Below, piece by piece: positions 1 to 10,544 of a DNA stretch of 64,000 nt. The DNA comes from Malassezia japonica (taxonomy: Eukaryota; Basidiomycota; Malasseziomycetes; Malasseziales; Malasseziaceae). The stretch spans positions 620,001 through 684,000 of the forward strand of contig NC_083370.1 in assembly GCF_029542785.1 (NCBI RefSeq), written 5' to 3'. Every line of letters starts with the position of its first letter. Position 1 is the stretch's first letter. The notes beneath the pieces are model-generated. The model had not been told where the DNA came from, searched no databases, and worked only from the letters and a program-made list of their open reading frames with translations. The position numbers were made by a program, and so were the translations under genes.

Positions 1-354
1 GCCGCCGGCAACGCTGGCAGTGGTGCCTTTAATGCTGCTGGCAACGCGGGCAGCGGCGCGATGGGCACCGCGGGCCACTTGGGTGGCGGTGCGATGGATG
101 CGGTCGGCCACGCTGGACGTGGCGGTATGCACGGCATCGGCCAGCTCGGCCAAGGCGCAACGAATGCTACGGGCCACGCGGGCCATGGCATTTTCAATGG
201 CGCACAGAACACCATGCACTCTATGGAGGATGGCGCGTCGAGCTTTGCGAAAAAGATCCCTGGCATGGACAAGCTGCCTGGTTCCGGCGGCAAGGAGTCC
301 GGCGGCAAGGGTTTGTTTAACTCGCTGACCGCGGGCTCCTTCCGCAAGGGATAG
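1..354 (+). CDS. Gly/Ala-rich repeat protein, C-terminal end only
   Basis: The frame is open from the first base, so the start lies outside the window; 117 residues are visible before a TAG. The chain is an imperfect 11-residue repeat: GNAGSGAFNAA, GNAGSGAMGTA, GHLGGGAMDAV, GHAGRGGMHGI, GQLGQGATNAT, GHAGHGIFNGA. A basic tail with KKIPGMDKLPG and a final FRKG follows. Eleven-residue periodicity is known from LEA-like and lipid-surface helices, but the high glycine content argues against a stable helix. I do not recognise the family and give no function. It is convergent with RPB2, whose stop lies 45 bases downstream. Confidence 0.7.
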   Translation, partial: AAGNAGSGAFNAAGNAGSGAMGTAGHLGGGAMDAVGHAGRGGMHGIGQLGQGATNATGHAGHGIFNGAQNTMHSMEDGASSFAKKIPGMDKLPGSGGKESGGKGLFNSLTAGSFRKG

Positions 355-399
355 AGTACTATAGCAGTGATAATGGTCAACAGGCAGATATATTGCTAC

Positions 400-3300
400 C
401 TAGTACAAACGCGTAGTGATACCCATACTCATCAGCTCCTGGAACAGAAGCTTGGCCGCGTACGGAATGTGAATTTGCGAGATGGACGTGCGATTGCGGC
501 ACGCGCGGCACTCGAACGTGTTCTTGCGCAAGTTCGCGATCGCCGTCAGGCCACAAATGTCACAAATGTGCAGGCGGTACGCGTCACTGGCGTCGTACAT
601 GCGCTCCTTCAAAAAGTTGGCCATACCGTGCGAGATCATACAGTCGCGCTCCATCTCACCGAAACGCAGACCACCGTCACGCGAGCGACCCTCGACGGGC
701 TGGCGCGTGAGGATCTGTACGGGACCACGCGCACGCGAGTGGATCTTGTCGTCGACCATGTGCTTCAGGCGCTGGTAGTACGTCGGGCCGAGGTACACCT
801 GCGCCTGCAGCTTGCGGCCCGTGTGGCCGTTGTACATCACCTCCAGGCCACGCGACTGGTAGCCAAGCGAGTGGAGAATGTCCGACACGCCCTTGACCGT
901 GAGGTCGGTAAAGGGCGTCGCATCACCTTCCTGGCCCGAGAGCGTCGCGACCTTGGAAAGGAGACACTCGACCAAGTGCCCGATGGTCATACGACTGGGA
1001 ATGGCGTGGGGGTTGATGATAATGTCCGGCGTGATACCCTCGGCAGTGAACGGCAGGTCCTCTTGGCGGTAGGTAATACCCACCGTACCCTTCTGCCCGT
1101 GACGCGAGGCAAACTTGTCGCCGACCTGCGGCACACGCGTCGAGCGCACACGGACCTTGACGAACTTGGCGCCTTCGCCGTTTGTCGTGATGAGTACCTG
1201 GTCGATGATACCGCTCTCGGTGCTCTTCATCGGCGTACTGACGTCCTTCTTGGTGTGCGTCTTGCTGCGCATACCCAGCTCGTCGCTGTCCGGCGGCAAC
1301 GGCGCCGTCTTGCCGATGATAATGTCCTCGCCGGAGACACGCGTGCCGGGCGGTACGAGGCCGTCCACGTCGAGCTTCTCATAGGTACCATGCTTCAGGC
1401 GGATGGCCGTGTCGCGCGTCGGCTTCTCAAACTCCTCCATAGTAATCACACCGACCTTCTTCTCCATGTCCTGGAAGGTGCGGTAGTAGAGCGAGCGGAA
1501 GAGACCGCGGTCGATCGCCGACTGGTTCATAATCACCGAGTCCTCCTGGTTGTAGCCCGAGTAGCAGAGAATCGCGACAATCGCATTCTGACCCGCAGGC
1601 AGCTCACGGAAGCGGAGGTACTCCATCGCACGCGTCGTCGCGAGGGGCTTTTGCGGATAGTACAGGATATTCGCCATGGTGTCCATACGAATCTGGTAGT
1701 TGGTCAAAAAGACACCCATCGCCTGCTTGCCCATTGCCGACTGGTAGGTGTTACGCGGCGACTGGTTGTGGTCGGGGAAGGGAATGATGCTGGCACACAC
1801 ACCAAGGATCATTGCCGGGTGGATCTCGCAATGCGTCCAGGTGTCGGGCGCAAAGGTGTGGATGGAGCGCAGGCGGCGTGTCGCGTCCGACGACTCGGTC
1901 GACAGGTTGCCGTTCGACGCCTTGAACTCGCGCGACTGCTCGAGATCGTAGGGCGACATGCAGATCAGCACCGTCTCCTCCTCCGCCGTGTCCAGATACT
2001 CGATCACACCCGACTGCACGAGGCGTGTCCAGTCCCAGCCTTCGCCTGTCTCGTCGTTGAGCGCCTGGATATGGTGCCGCTTGATGAGCAGCGTCATGTT
2101 CGCCTGGTCCACAATGAAGAGGGGGCGCAGCATACGGCCGCTGTCCGTGTAGATACGCAGCTCCTTTTCACGGATATCACGCACGACACTCACCTCGTGC
2201 GAAATATCGTCCTTGCGGCGCAGATCGCGAAGCGTGTCGACAAGCTGGCCGGGGTCGTCGTGCGTACCGAGCCACACGCCGTTGACAAACACCTTGGTCG
2301 CCTTGGGGTCGGCGACCTGCATGTCGATCAGGCTGTTCAGGCCGAACTCTTCCAAGAACTCGACAATGGGCGCCGAAGGCGTGCCGACCGAGATGTTGGA
2401 CATGAGACTGAGGTTCTTGACCAGACCACAAGCCTGGCCTTCCGGTGTCTCGGCGGGGCACACCATACCCCAATGCGTGTTGTGCAGCTGACGCGGCTTG
2501 GCGATCTTGCCGTCGCGCCCAATGGGCGTGTTGCAGCGGCGCAAGTGCGACAGCGTCGAGGCGAACGTGTAGCGGTTCAAGACCTGCGACACACCCGCCT
2601 TGGACTGCATCGCCTTCTTTTGGTCGCCCCAGTTACCGGTCGCGAGCGAGTAGCGCAGACCGTTAGTGATGGTGGCGTGGCGCACGGCGGCCTGCAGGTG
2701 GAACTCCTTTTGGTCCTCGACACACTTTTGCAGGTGGCGGTAAATGTCACGCGTGACCTTGCGGAAGAGCATGCGGAACAGGCCCGAGAGCAGCGGCCCA
2801 GCGAGATCGAGACGCTTCTTGCCAAAGTGGTCGCGGTCATCAATCTCGCGGCGGTCGAGCGCGGCGAGGAGCAGACGGTGGACCATAAAGCCAAAGAAGT
2901 ACGCCTTCTTCGTGTTCGAGCCCTCCGACATGGAAATGTGCGGAAGCATCTCTTTTTGCAGAATCTCTTGCGCATAGACCGTACGCTTGCTGCGCGAGAG
3001 ACCGGTGGTCGTACCGCGGCGGCCGATAAAGTCGAGTGCCGTCTCGCGATCCTGGATGACGAATGCCTCTTCGATACACGGCTTGAGCATTTCGAGCATC
3101 TGCGTGTCGTTAAAGTCGTAGCAGATGTGCTGCAGCACCTCGCGGTCCGGCACAATGCCCAGCGCACGGAACACGATCACGATCGGAATATCGTTGCGGA
3201 TATAGGGCAGCGTCGCCTTGATCGTGTTGTTCAGGCTCTTTTCGCGGTTACGAGAAAAGAGCTTTACCTGCATGGTGCTGATCGTCTTGCCACCCCGTTC

Positions 3301-3993
3301 GACCGCACTGCGAATCTCAGCGAGGAAGGTAATGGGCGACGGCGGGGCCTTGGCAAAGACGTATACGTGGTTCGCCGCCATGCGTTCCTGCGCAATGAGC
3401 ACCTTTTCGGATCCGTTAATGATAAAGTAGCCACCCGAGTCGAAGGGGCATTCGTTCAGACTGTACTTGCCCTCGTCCGGCAGATCGGTCAGCCAGCAGA
3501 ACTGCGAGTGAAGCATGATCGGCACCTTTCCGAGATACACCTTTTCGTCGACAATCTCCTCGCGGCTGGGGTCCGGGACCCAGAGCTGGTCGCCGTTTTC
3601 GTCCAGCTCGTCCTCCTCGCCCTTGACAAGGACCTTTTGCGAGACGTCGACGTGGAGACCGGCCGAGTAGGTCAGGTTGCGCTGCCGCGCCTCTTGGGGG
3701 AACAGGGGCGCCGTAGAGCCATCTGCCTCGGTCTGTTGCGGCTTGTTCATGTAGATCTGGCCGAACTCGATCTCGTAGCGGCGCGACTTGTCCTCGGCAT
3801 GGCCCGAGTGCTGGTCGCTCTGTTCCAGTGTAAGACTCCTGCTCTCCTCGACCAACTCCTGCACAGTGTTGCTCATAAACTCATTGAACGAGTCGATCTG
3901 CTGGCGCACCAGGCCCTTTTCTTCGAAAAAGGCCTTGATCACGTCCCAGCAGTCCTCCTGGCTGATCTCTTCCACCTCTTCCTCGTCGTACAT
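400..3993 (-). CDS. RPB2: RNA polymerase II second-largest subunit
   Basis: The 1197-residue protein is the beta-like subunit that forms one side of the Pol II active cleft in the nucleus; the yeast protein is only slightly longer. It starts with an acidic segment and ISQEDCW. Family motifs include [14 protein letters not shown], the active-site segment [14 protein letters not shown] near residue 811, the [19 protein letters not shown] block, and the C-terminal zinc site CDIC...CRAC near residues 1130-1165. The chosen ATG gives the expected N-terminus with no internal intron. The 22 bases upstream of that ATG can be read in frame back to a candidate 3' splice site (branch CTGAC then a pyrimidine run and TAG), so a short upstream exon or 5' UTR intron is possible. 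It is divergent from CWC25 across about 220 bases. Confidence 0.96.
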   Translation of the reverse strand: MYDEEEVEEISQEDCWDVIKAFFEEKGLVRQQIDSFNEFMSNTVQELVEESRSLTLEQSDQHSGHAEDKSRRYEIEFGQIYMNKPQQTEADGSTAPLFPQEARQRNLTYSAGLHVDVSQKVLVKGEEDELDENGDQLWVPDPSREEIVDEKVYLGKVPIMLHSQFCWLTDLPDEGKYSLNECPFDSGGYFIINGSEKVLIAQERMAANHVYVFAKAPPSPITFLAEIRSAVERGGKTISTMQVKLFSRNREKSLNNTIKATLPYIRNDIPIVIVFRALGIVPDREVLQHICYDFNDTQMLEMLKPCIEEAFVIQDRETALDFIGRRGTTTGLSRSKRTVYAQEILQKEMLPHISMSEGSNTKKAYFFGFMVHRLLLAALDRREIDDRDHFGKKRLDLAGPLLSGLFRMLFRKVTRDIYRHLQKCVEDQKEFHLQAAVRHATITNGLRYSLATGNWGDQKKAMQSKAGVSQVLNRYTFASTLSHLRRCNTPIGRDGKIAKPRQLHNTHWGMVCPAETPEGQACGLVKNLSLMSNISVGTPSAPIVEFLEEFGLNSLIDMQVADPKATKVFVNGVWLGTHDDPGQLVDTLRDLRRKDDISHEVSVVRDIREKELRIYTDSGRMLRPLFIVDQANMTLLIKRHHIQALNDETGEGWDWTRLVQSGVIEYLDTAEEETVLICMSPYDLEQSREFKASNGNLSTESSDATRRLRSIHTFAPDTWTHCEIHPAMILGVCASIIPFPDHNQSPRNTYQSAMGKQAMGVFLTNYQIRMDTMANILYYPQKPLATTRAMEYLRFRELPAGQNAIVAILCYSGYNQEDSVIMNQSAIDRGLFRSLYYRTFQDMEKKVGVITMEEFEKPTRDTAIRLKHGTYEKLDVDGLVPPGTRVSGEDIIIGKTAPLPPDSDELGMRSKTHTKKDVSTPMKSTESGIIDQVLITTNGEGAKFVKVRVRSTRVPQVGDKFASRHGQKGTVGITYRQEDLPFTAEGITPDIIINPHAIPSRMTIGHLVECLLSKVATLSGQEGDATPFTDLTVKGVSDILHSLGYQSRGLEVMYNGHTGRKLQAQVYLGPTYYQRLKHMVDDKIHSRARGPVQILTRQPVEGRSRDGGLRFGEMERDCMISHGMANFLKERMYDASDAYRLHICDICGLTAIANLRKNTFECRACRNRTSISQIHIPYAAKLLFQELMSMGITTRLY

Positions 3994-4217
3994 GGTCGAT
4001 ACAGGGATCTGCTACGCAGAAGAAACACAGTCAGCACACGCGCAAACAGACAACCTCGTGCCTTGTGCCGTGCCTGTCTGGGGTACCCGACCTAGGACGT
4101 CGTGGCGCACAAGGACCGCCGTCGCCGCGCCTGCTTTCTCGACGCGACGAAGCACGTGGCATCTCGGCCGAGAGAAGTACTCCTTCCACCCCGCCGCCAC
4201 GCCGGAGCTTCAGCAAG

Positions 4218-5453
4218 ATGGGCGCGGGCGACTTGAATATGAAAAAGTCGTGGCACCCCCTCCTGCACAGCAACCAGGAAAAGGTCTGGTTGCAGGAGCA
4301 GGAGGCGGCGGCCGAACGCAAAAAACTCGAGGAACTGCGGAAGGAGCGCGAACATGAACGCCAGATGCAGGAGCTGCAGCGCATCCACGAAGAGGCGGGT
4401 GGCAAGAAGCGCGTCGAGCGCGTGGAATGGATGTACAATACCCCGGCGGCCAAGAGCGGGCCGAGCGAGGGAGAGCTCGAGGATTATTTGCTCGGAAAAA
4501 AACGCGTCGACAAGCTCTTGCAGGGCAACGAGGCCGAGCAGCTCTCGCGCACAGCGAATATCGGCGCAAAGGACGCGCCTAGCGCCAATACGCAGCGCGA
4601 TATGGCGGCAAAGATCCGCGAGGATCCACTGCTTGCGATTAAGCAGCAGGAGCAGGCCGTGTACGAAATGCTCATGAAAGACCCCACGCGTCTGCGCCAA
4701 ATGCGCGCCAAGATGGGCCTCGAGCCGGAGCGCAAGGAGCGCAAGCACAGGCATAGGCACCGCGATCAGGACGAGCGCCGCGAGGACAGGCATCGCCACC
4801 GCGACGAACGGCGATCGGATTACGACCGCCGCGATCGCGACTATGACAGGCGCCACGACGACCACCATCGCCACCGCCGCCGCGACGACCGCGAGCGCTA
4901 CGACCGCCGCGATGACCGTGAGCGCTACGATCGTGGCGACGACCGTAGCGAGCGCTACGAACGTCGGGACGACCGCACGCCCCGCCGCACGCCCCGTGAC
5001 GACCGCGACGGATACCGCTCGCGCCCCGACGACTCGTACGACCGCGCTGCGCGCCGTGACCGTACCTATACCCCCCGCGACACGCCGAGACATACCCACG
5101 ACGCACGCCCTTCTCGCCCTCGTTCGCGCTCGCCCCAGCGCCCTCGCAGCGACGCGGACCGTGAAGCAAAGCTAGCAGCTATGATGTCGGATGCCAAGAA
5201 AATGGACGACGAGCGCTCGGCACGCATCCAAAAGATCACGGCCGAAGAGCGAAGCACTCAGGCCGAAGAAGACCAGCGCCGCAACGACGCATACGACCAC
5301 AGCAAATGGCGCGAGGGCGGCGGAACCGGCAAGGCTGCCTTTCTTGTCGACCAGCAACGCAGTCTCTGGGGCGAGCAGAGCGGCGGCATGGACCTGCACG
5401 AGCGCCTGCGCCGCTCGCGCCACGGACTCGAACGCATCGCCCCCGACGAATAG
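4218..5453 (+). CDS. CWC25: pre-mRNA splicing factor Cwc25
   Basis: The 411-residue protein matches Cwc25, a step-one factor that docks the branch helix in the spliceosome before the first transesterification. The N-terminus MGAGDLNMKKSWHPLLHSNQ is the family signature. It is followed by a charged helix and by GGKKRVERVEWMYNTP, also typical. From about residue 160 the chain becomes a long Arg/Asp/His/Tyr-rich tract built on units like DDRERYDR, then an RS-like segment and a conserved-looking C-terminal part ending near LWGEQSGGMDLHERL. The upstream in-frame codons lack family similarity, so the ATG at 4218 is chosen. It is of interest because this genome carries extremely short introns. Confidence 0.93.
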   Translation: MGAGDLNMKKSWHPLLHSNQEKVWLQEQEAAAERKKLEELRKEREHERQMQELQRIHEEAGGKKRVERVEWMYNTPAAKSGPSEGELEDYLLGKKRVDKLLQGNEAEQLSRTANIGAKDAPSANTQRDMAAKIREDPLLAIKQQEQAVYEMLMKDPTRLRQMRAKMGLEPERKERKHRHRHRDQDERREDRHRHRDERRSDYDRRDRDYDRRHDDHHRHRRRDDRERYDRRDDRERYDRGDDRSERYERRDDRTPRRTPRDDRDGYRSRPDDSYDRAARRDRTYTPRDTPRHTHDARPSRPRSRSPQRPRSDADREAKLAAMMSDAKKMDDERSARIQKITAEERSTQAEEDQRRNDAYDHSKWREGGGTGKAAFLVDQQRSLWGEQSGGMDLHERLRRSRHGLERIAPDE

Positions 5454-5573
5454 TGTATTGTAGCACCTCCACATGACCACGAGGGCAGAGACAGGCGGTT
5501 ATTGGCCTGGAGTTCGGTGCCCCGCAAGCCAATAACCATACAGCTGTCAAACGACTCCACGTTGGAAGCGACC

Positions 5574-5939
5574 ATGGCCCACTCACAGGGCAAGCCGTTT
5601 GGCCGCCGCACGCGCGGAGGGGCGCGGCCGCATGGGATGGGCTCGGCATGTTCGGAGCTGAGCACCTGGCTCAGCGCTCGCTACCGCGCCCAAGAGGCGG
5701 CGGCGCGCGGCACCGCTGCGACACAGAGTACGTGCCAGGATGCTGACGCAGTGTCGGCACCCCAGCTGGTGAGGACGTGCTCGGCGCCTACAGAGTGGTC
5801 TGGCGACGGCGACGGCGAGTGTGCTACGCGCCCGCCGAGCCTTGCGTCGAGCCACGCGTCTCGCGCGCCGTTCCTTGCGGCATTGCGCAAGGCAGTCGCC
5901 GCGCATGCGCGTGGCTCTTTGCCGCGTGCGGGACAATGA
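5574..5939 (+). CDS. small hypothetical protein, uncertain
   Basis: A 121-codon frame begins with an ATG in good context (ACCATGG) and codes for a basic, Ser/Ala/Arg-rich chain starting MAHSQGKPFGRRTRGG. There is no domain that I recognise, no membrane segment and no signal peptide. It sits in GC-rich DNA just before the AT-rich PTM1-like island. In DNA of this composition a frame of this length can occur by chance, and the opposite strand is also open here. I keep it only as a candidate. Confidence 0.3.
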   Translation: MAHSQGKPFGRRTRGGARPHGMGSACSELSTWLSARYRAQEAAARGTAATQSTCQDADAVSAPQLVRTCSAPTEWSGDGDGECATRPPSLASSHASRAPFLAALRKAVAAHARGSLPRAGQ

Positions 5940-6285
5940 TACCATTCACGAGAAGGCGGAATATGTAGATATGAGATGCTAATGTTCTATGAGTCGTCAA
6001 AGAGACGCTGCTCTTCGTCCGAGGGGTGGGAGTCGAAGAGATGCGTGTTGGCTAGTGGGGCGACGGCTTAGCGAGGCTCCAAAGTTTTGGTGTCTAGGTC
6101 AAAGAGCTGTTTGTGCTGGTCTGTGTGCGTGTCGATCGAATTGTAGGGGTACGGCGACGAGGATTCATCCATGGAGGCACCCTTAGTTGTGTTGGGAGGA
6201 GGCTCGTTCGTGGTGTCGTCCGACTCGTGTCGGTCGCCATTGAGCGCACCCACTTTGACATCCCCATCTTGAGCTTGTGCACTCA
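5936..6285 (-). pseudogene. relic C-terminal tail of a PTM1-like paralogue
   Basis: Read on the minus strand, this segment is a diverged copy of the cytosolic tail region at 6368-6722. Shared peptides include DESSSPYPYNS against DESPSSYLDNS, followed in both by IDTHTD/SDTHTN, and the end peptide HLFDSHPSDEEQRLFDDS against HPFDSRASDEQQFLFGD. No membrane region is attached, and the blocks lie in different frames with stops between them. I infer the remains of a further gene copy, mostly deleted. Confidence 0.6.
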
Positions 6286-6367
6286 TTAGTCACAGCGTAG
6301 TCGCGCCCATCTAATTGGCCCTGCGAATTATAACCGCTATGGATGTGTGTCGCTCTTCTTCGTGCTG

Positions 6368-6722
6368 AACAATGATACCATTCAAAAGAAGGCGGGGTAT
6401 GTAGATATGAGATGCTAGTGTCCTATTAGTCGCCAAAGAGAAATTGTTGCTCGTCCGATGCGCGAGAGTCGAAAGGGTGCACGTTGACAGGTGGGCGTCG
6501 GCTCCTTGGGGGCGCTCTAAATTTTGCATGCCTAGGTCAAGGGCCGATTCGCATTGGTTTGTGTGCGTGTCGGACGAGTTGTCGAGGTACGACGACGGGG
6601 ACTCATCAGCGTAGATCAAGTCGGTTGCGTGATGAGCGACACATCAGGAGTGTCGTCCGCCTCGTGTCCATCACGATCGAGCATAACGACGCTGTCGGCC
6701 CCAGCCTGAGTTTGCACGTCTG
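6368..6722 (-). repeat. tail repeat, copy joined to the 6616-8233 gene
   Basis: This is the second copy of the segment at 5936-6285 and lies directly downstream of it on the minus-strand map. The shared stretch starts with the motif AATGATACCATTCA and GTAGATATGAGATGCTA at the plus-strand left end. The coding blocks of the tail (DESPSSYLDNS, then HPFDSRASDEQQFLFGD) lie in two other frames than the gene that enters from 6616, so the original tail has been shifted by small indels. Confidence 0.7.
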
Positions 6723-8233
6723 CTGCAAGCTCATCAGAAAGGAATCCCTGGATATTATGGGGTGATGGCCGAAAAATGACCATAAGAAGCGCAAGGTCTG
6801 GGTCGTTAAAAACTGGTGACTTACAAGCAAACTGGGTAACCCTCTCAGCGCCGCCATTTCCGATCCAAAGATACGTCCACGTTGAAGCTACAGCGTAGAT
6901 AGATGACAAACTTGAATCTGTTCCATTCCCTCCCATTCCCAGCCTCCGCGATTCGAATACAAGAGTTGTGGTTAGCGAAATGACTGTAGTTGTTCCCGTT
7001 AAAAAGCCAAGATACAGTAATAGCTTGCACTTATACTTCTGGTGCTGTTCTTTGGATCGTTTGAAGCTGTAATCGACAGAACCAATAATGACCGAATTGA
7101 AAGTGGCGGCCGCGAATATGTATGGGAATAACAGGATATCTCTTCCCAAGTGCTTGGAGCCGAGCAATGAATGTGCAATGAATAGATGAAACAAAAAAGA
7201 AATTGCAGAGTAGGAAATGTAAACGCCTTTCATAAAGTTGTCAATGGACAATTCCTCTCTCGAATTGCGGTCCCAGTTCACAACCATCATTGTGAGAAGA
7301 TGAGTGAGCACGTCTCGGAGAACATTAGACGTAAGGGATAGGAAAAGTGCAGCTCGTGCTGCAAATGTCCGTATCCCAGACCCGTGAATATCCCGCCAGC
7401 GTTCAACATCGATATCGTGATAACTGATGTAGGACAAATATATCCATTGGATTAAAGCATCGCTCAGAGCCACAAGGAAGATACTCCCGACCCGTGATTT
7501 GATCATTTGTACATATTTTGACCGTGCTTCATCTTGACTGGTGTAACACAAATAGTACCAAAAACTGAGCATGACAATGTATAGCAAGACAAGGTGCCTA
7601 GAGAGGCTTTGCAAGGGATGCATTGTCGCAGGGAGATTGCCTGGAAACACATTGTAGAACTTGGCATATCCAGCAAGGTGTGTATTGTTATCGGTATCAA
7701 GGGTAAGGGTCGTATAAGAAACAGCCCCAACACAATAGTACCCCTGCTCCGTAACCTTATAAGAAATAGACCTTGGCTTCTCATTTCCAAGGCCGAGATT
7801 AATTGATGTTTGCTGTATTGTATGCGCTTTTCCCCCCAGCTCGTTCAAGAGAAACTGCCCAAATTGCGATCTGTTGCACAGATTATGCGCGATCGCTGTC
7901 GTGCCGCAGACATACTCTGTAAACTAGGTTAGAGAAAAAACATACATTTTTCCCATAGCGCTTCCGTTCGGGGTCGTTTTTGCCTAGACGATCATAGTCG
8001 TTTGCTTCAAAAATAACGACAGCTGCGTTGTCTTTCGACCCCGCATTCAACATGACTTTCTGTCAGCGGCAGCATCGCTCACCATCAATCCTCGTGTTAT
8101 TATCGGCCCACATTCCAGTGCATGCTTGGTTCGGTTTAATGGAATCGTGTAGCTCTGCGACATAGGCGTAGCTCAGGCTAGCCAGCACCATACATAGAGC
8201 CACGAGCGAGTGACACAGTCGGGAGATCTGCAT
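6616..8233 (-). CDS. PTM1/GPR107-like seven-span membrane protein, diverged copy
   Basis: Four exons (8233-8083, 8055-7946, 7923-6825, 6797-6616) join in frame to 513 residues. Introns are 27, 22 and 27 nt. The layout is that of the lung-7-TM/PTM1 family: signal peptide (SRLCHSLVALCMVLASLSYA), a luminal part with GYYCVGAV, then about seven hydrophobic spans from residue 190 onward. PTM1-like proteins sit in Golgi or endosomal membranes. Compared with the 10545-12350 copy, the sequence is very diverged and the DNA AT-rich. The frame stops at QPT, and the remaining tail homology continues in other frames, so the C-terminus looks truncated. It may still be expressed, since all splice phases agree. 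Confidence 0.72.
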
Positions 8234-8341
8234 CGTGGCCAGAGATCCGAGCCAGTGTGGAGCAGTCCGTGCGCTTGGCGCGGGTCTCGCGTCGGATATG
8301 TCCGAAAGTTTTACGAATTAGTCAGGCGAAATTATTGAAAT

Positions 8342-10081
8342 CTATGGAGAATGAAAGAGGGGCTGCCGCTCGTCATGGTGCTCGGTATCTACACTGCGCG
8401 AGGCACCTGACTCGTTCAAGGAAAGACAGAGTGACTCCTTACCATCGCGTTTTTTCGATTCCTCATCAGTGTAGGGAGGGCGGGGTTCTTCCCTGAAGTG
8501 AGCCTCTCCGGCGGATGCACGAGTAAACTCAGTAACGGTAATCCCGCTCTCTTCAACTCGGTTTTCGTCGAGTGTATTGATCTCGATGTCTTCATTTTGG
8601 TTCTCTTCGTCTCCCATAGCTTCATCGTATAAGATCCTTTGAATGTTGTATTTTGTGGGCCGTAAAATGTACATATAGTAAAACAGAACTAATAAAGTCA
8701 GAATGTACACTTACCGGTCATGCCAAACATTTCGGGGGTTAAGTCAGTGTAATTCCAATACGATTCCCAAGGGGGTGAAGAGCTCGGTTTTGTCTCTAGA
8801 TTTGGTGCGATCAAGAAGAGCAATACCAATCCAAAACTGCATTGAACAAGAGCTGGTCATCCCAGTTTAAAGAATAGACCGCTCTTGTAGCACAGATTCC
8901 GTTTTGCACCATTGAAGTGAGACATTAGCAAGATCAAAGAAGGTACTGCAACGGCGAAGGGCCCAATGAAAAAAATAGGAAACCCCGTAACCAACCAGTC
9001 GCCATTGAAATCCGAAAAGGTCCATAGTATCCCAAGAGAAAACACTGCTCTGAACACCGTGTATAACCCCCAAAGAAACTGGAGGACTGTTTTTGATAGA
9101 TAGACAATGCCTGTAGGCCCATGATCTAAACCAAATTTGGAGAGCCAAAAAAAAGAAAACCCATCTCGAACTGCACTGGAACATATAAGGACGATGACAG
9201 AAGTTTTGATCGACACGTTACCCATAGTATCGTTATTAAAATCCTTGAATGACCGAAAATCGACTTGCATGGCATTTAATATTGTTAATGCAAGCAAGTG
9301 AAAGAAGGCATCAAGAAACCAGAACAGAGTAGCACGGTGGATAAAGGAGATCCCATCAGTGATAATTGCAGGCTTTTTATCAACGTTTGTTCGGCAAGCC
9401 ATGTACCATCCTGCAAATATGACCAAAAGATACATTGTCATGTTTCTGTAAAATTGCATCAGAGGATACATGGTCGAAGGTAGATTCCCTGTGGTGGTAT
9501 TGTGGAATACAGCGTAGCCTTCAACGTGCCCATATTTTATTTTACTCTTTGAAGACCCGTAAATCATACCAGAGGTTATCATTCCAATGCAGTAGTATCC
9601 TGTTTCGGTCACATTGTAGGAAACGACGGTAGGAGAATGTTTTTTTGATCCAAGGTCAAGGGTAATTTGCTCTATAGTTAATGCTGGGCCTTCATCGTCA
9701 TCCAATAAGAATTGGCCTAGTTGAGTCCCATTGCATTTGTGATGTTCGGCTGCTTTCGTGGTGCAAACATATTCAAGTTCCTAGGTTAAGAGTGGTAACT
9801 CACCCCAAGAAACCCGCCGTTACGCTGTTGGCCTATGTTTCCAAAGTCGCTCCATTCAAACATGATTAATGTAACATTCCCCTTTCCTCCTGGAGAAATT
9901 ACGGCTGTCTGTTAACGGCATGATTACACACCATCAATCCTTGTGTCTGGCCCCGCCCACATTCCGTTGCAAGCTTGGTTAGGTTTGTCCGAATCCACTA
10001 AGCCATAAATATATGCTTGGCTAGATATAGTCATCGCTAAGCATATTGCCGCTAATGACCGAAACAGACGAGAGTCTGCAT
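8342..10081 (-). pseudogene. broken PTM1/GPR107-like paralogue
   Basis: This is the second AT-rich copy of the family. Relative to the 6616-8233 gene, one base is missing in the third codon (ATGCAGA-CT), so the normal ATG at 10081 is out of frame with the signal peptide. In addition, an in-frame TGA lies at 8857-8859 inside the membrane region. Elsewhere the homology is continuous: introns at 9905-9931 (27 nt), 9781-9803 (23 nt) and 8689-8714 (26 nt) restore frame, and the full tail ends with DERQPLF. An internal ATG could start a shorter chain without a complete signal peptide, but the TGA would still cut it. I call it a recent pseudogene. Confidence 0.72.
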
Positions 10082-10544
10082 CGTGGTCGCTGAATGACCC
10101 CAGGTAGCACTGCAGGTAGTCCGTGCGTTTTGGATTCTGCCGAAAGTTTGGGAATTAGTAAAACTCGACGTACATCGTGCAGGATCGACAGCAACTGTAC
10201 ATGCTTGCGAGCATGTCGCGGCATATGAAAAAGCCGGAAACTAGAAATAGCGCGCCAAGACGTAGTAATGAAGGGCTATGGATTATATCTTCGCAGCCGC
10301 AGCTATCCTTTTAGCACTTCGATGCTAACTTCGATTAGAAGCGTAATTTTGTGGACAAACTCTCGAATTGTCCTTCCCGTAAGGTGCATACGGAACGAGG
10401 AGCTATGTAGAACGCGTCTCACTCCAAGGATTCCGAGTTGTATGCTTGCAAGTCTGCAAGAATTCGTGTATTGCCGAAAATCCGTGCCGCGCAAAAATTG
10501 AACCCATTTGCGCTAATGCTCCACATTTTAGAGTCATTCTACGT
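10082..10544. other. AT-rich spacer without a recognisable gene
   Basis: The stretch between the broken copy and the intact PTM1-like gene holds only short frames with no family signal. I see no RNA gene, terminal repeats or clear promoter motif in it. Confidence 0.5.

Noticed and set aside
367..4095. Very long open frame antisense to RPB2
   Set aside because: It mirrors the codon pattern of RPB2, is extremely rich in Arg/Val/Leu/His and has no recognisable domain. It is a composition artefact in GC-rich DNA.
5989..6186. Plus-strand small ORF in the tail repeat
   Set aside because: It is antisense to the degraded tail, and its only similarity is to the equivalent antisense frame of the other repeat copy.
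5936..6722. The 350-base direct repeat as a transposon terminal repeat
   Set aside because: Both copies carry the coding tail of the PTM1-like family on the minus strand; no transposase or target-site duplication is visible.
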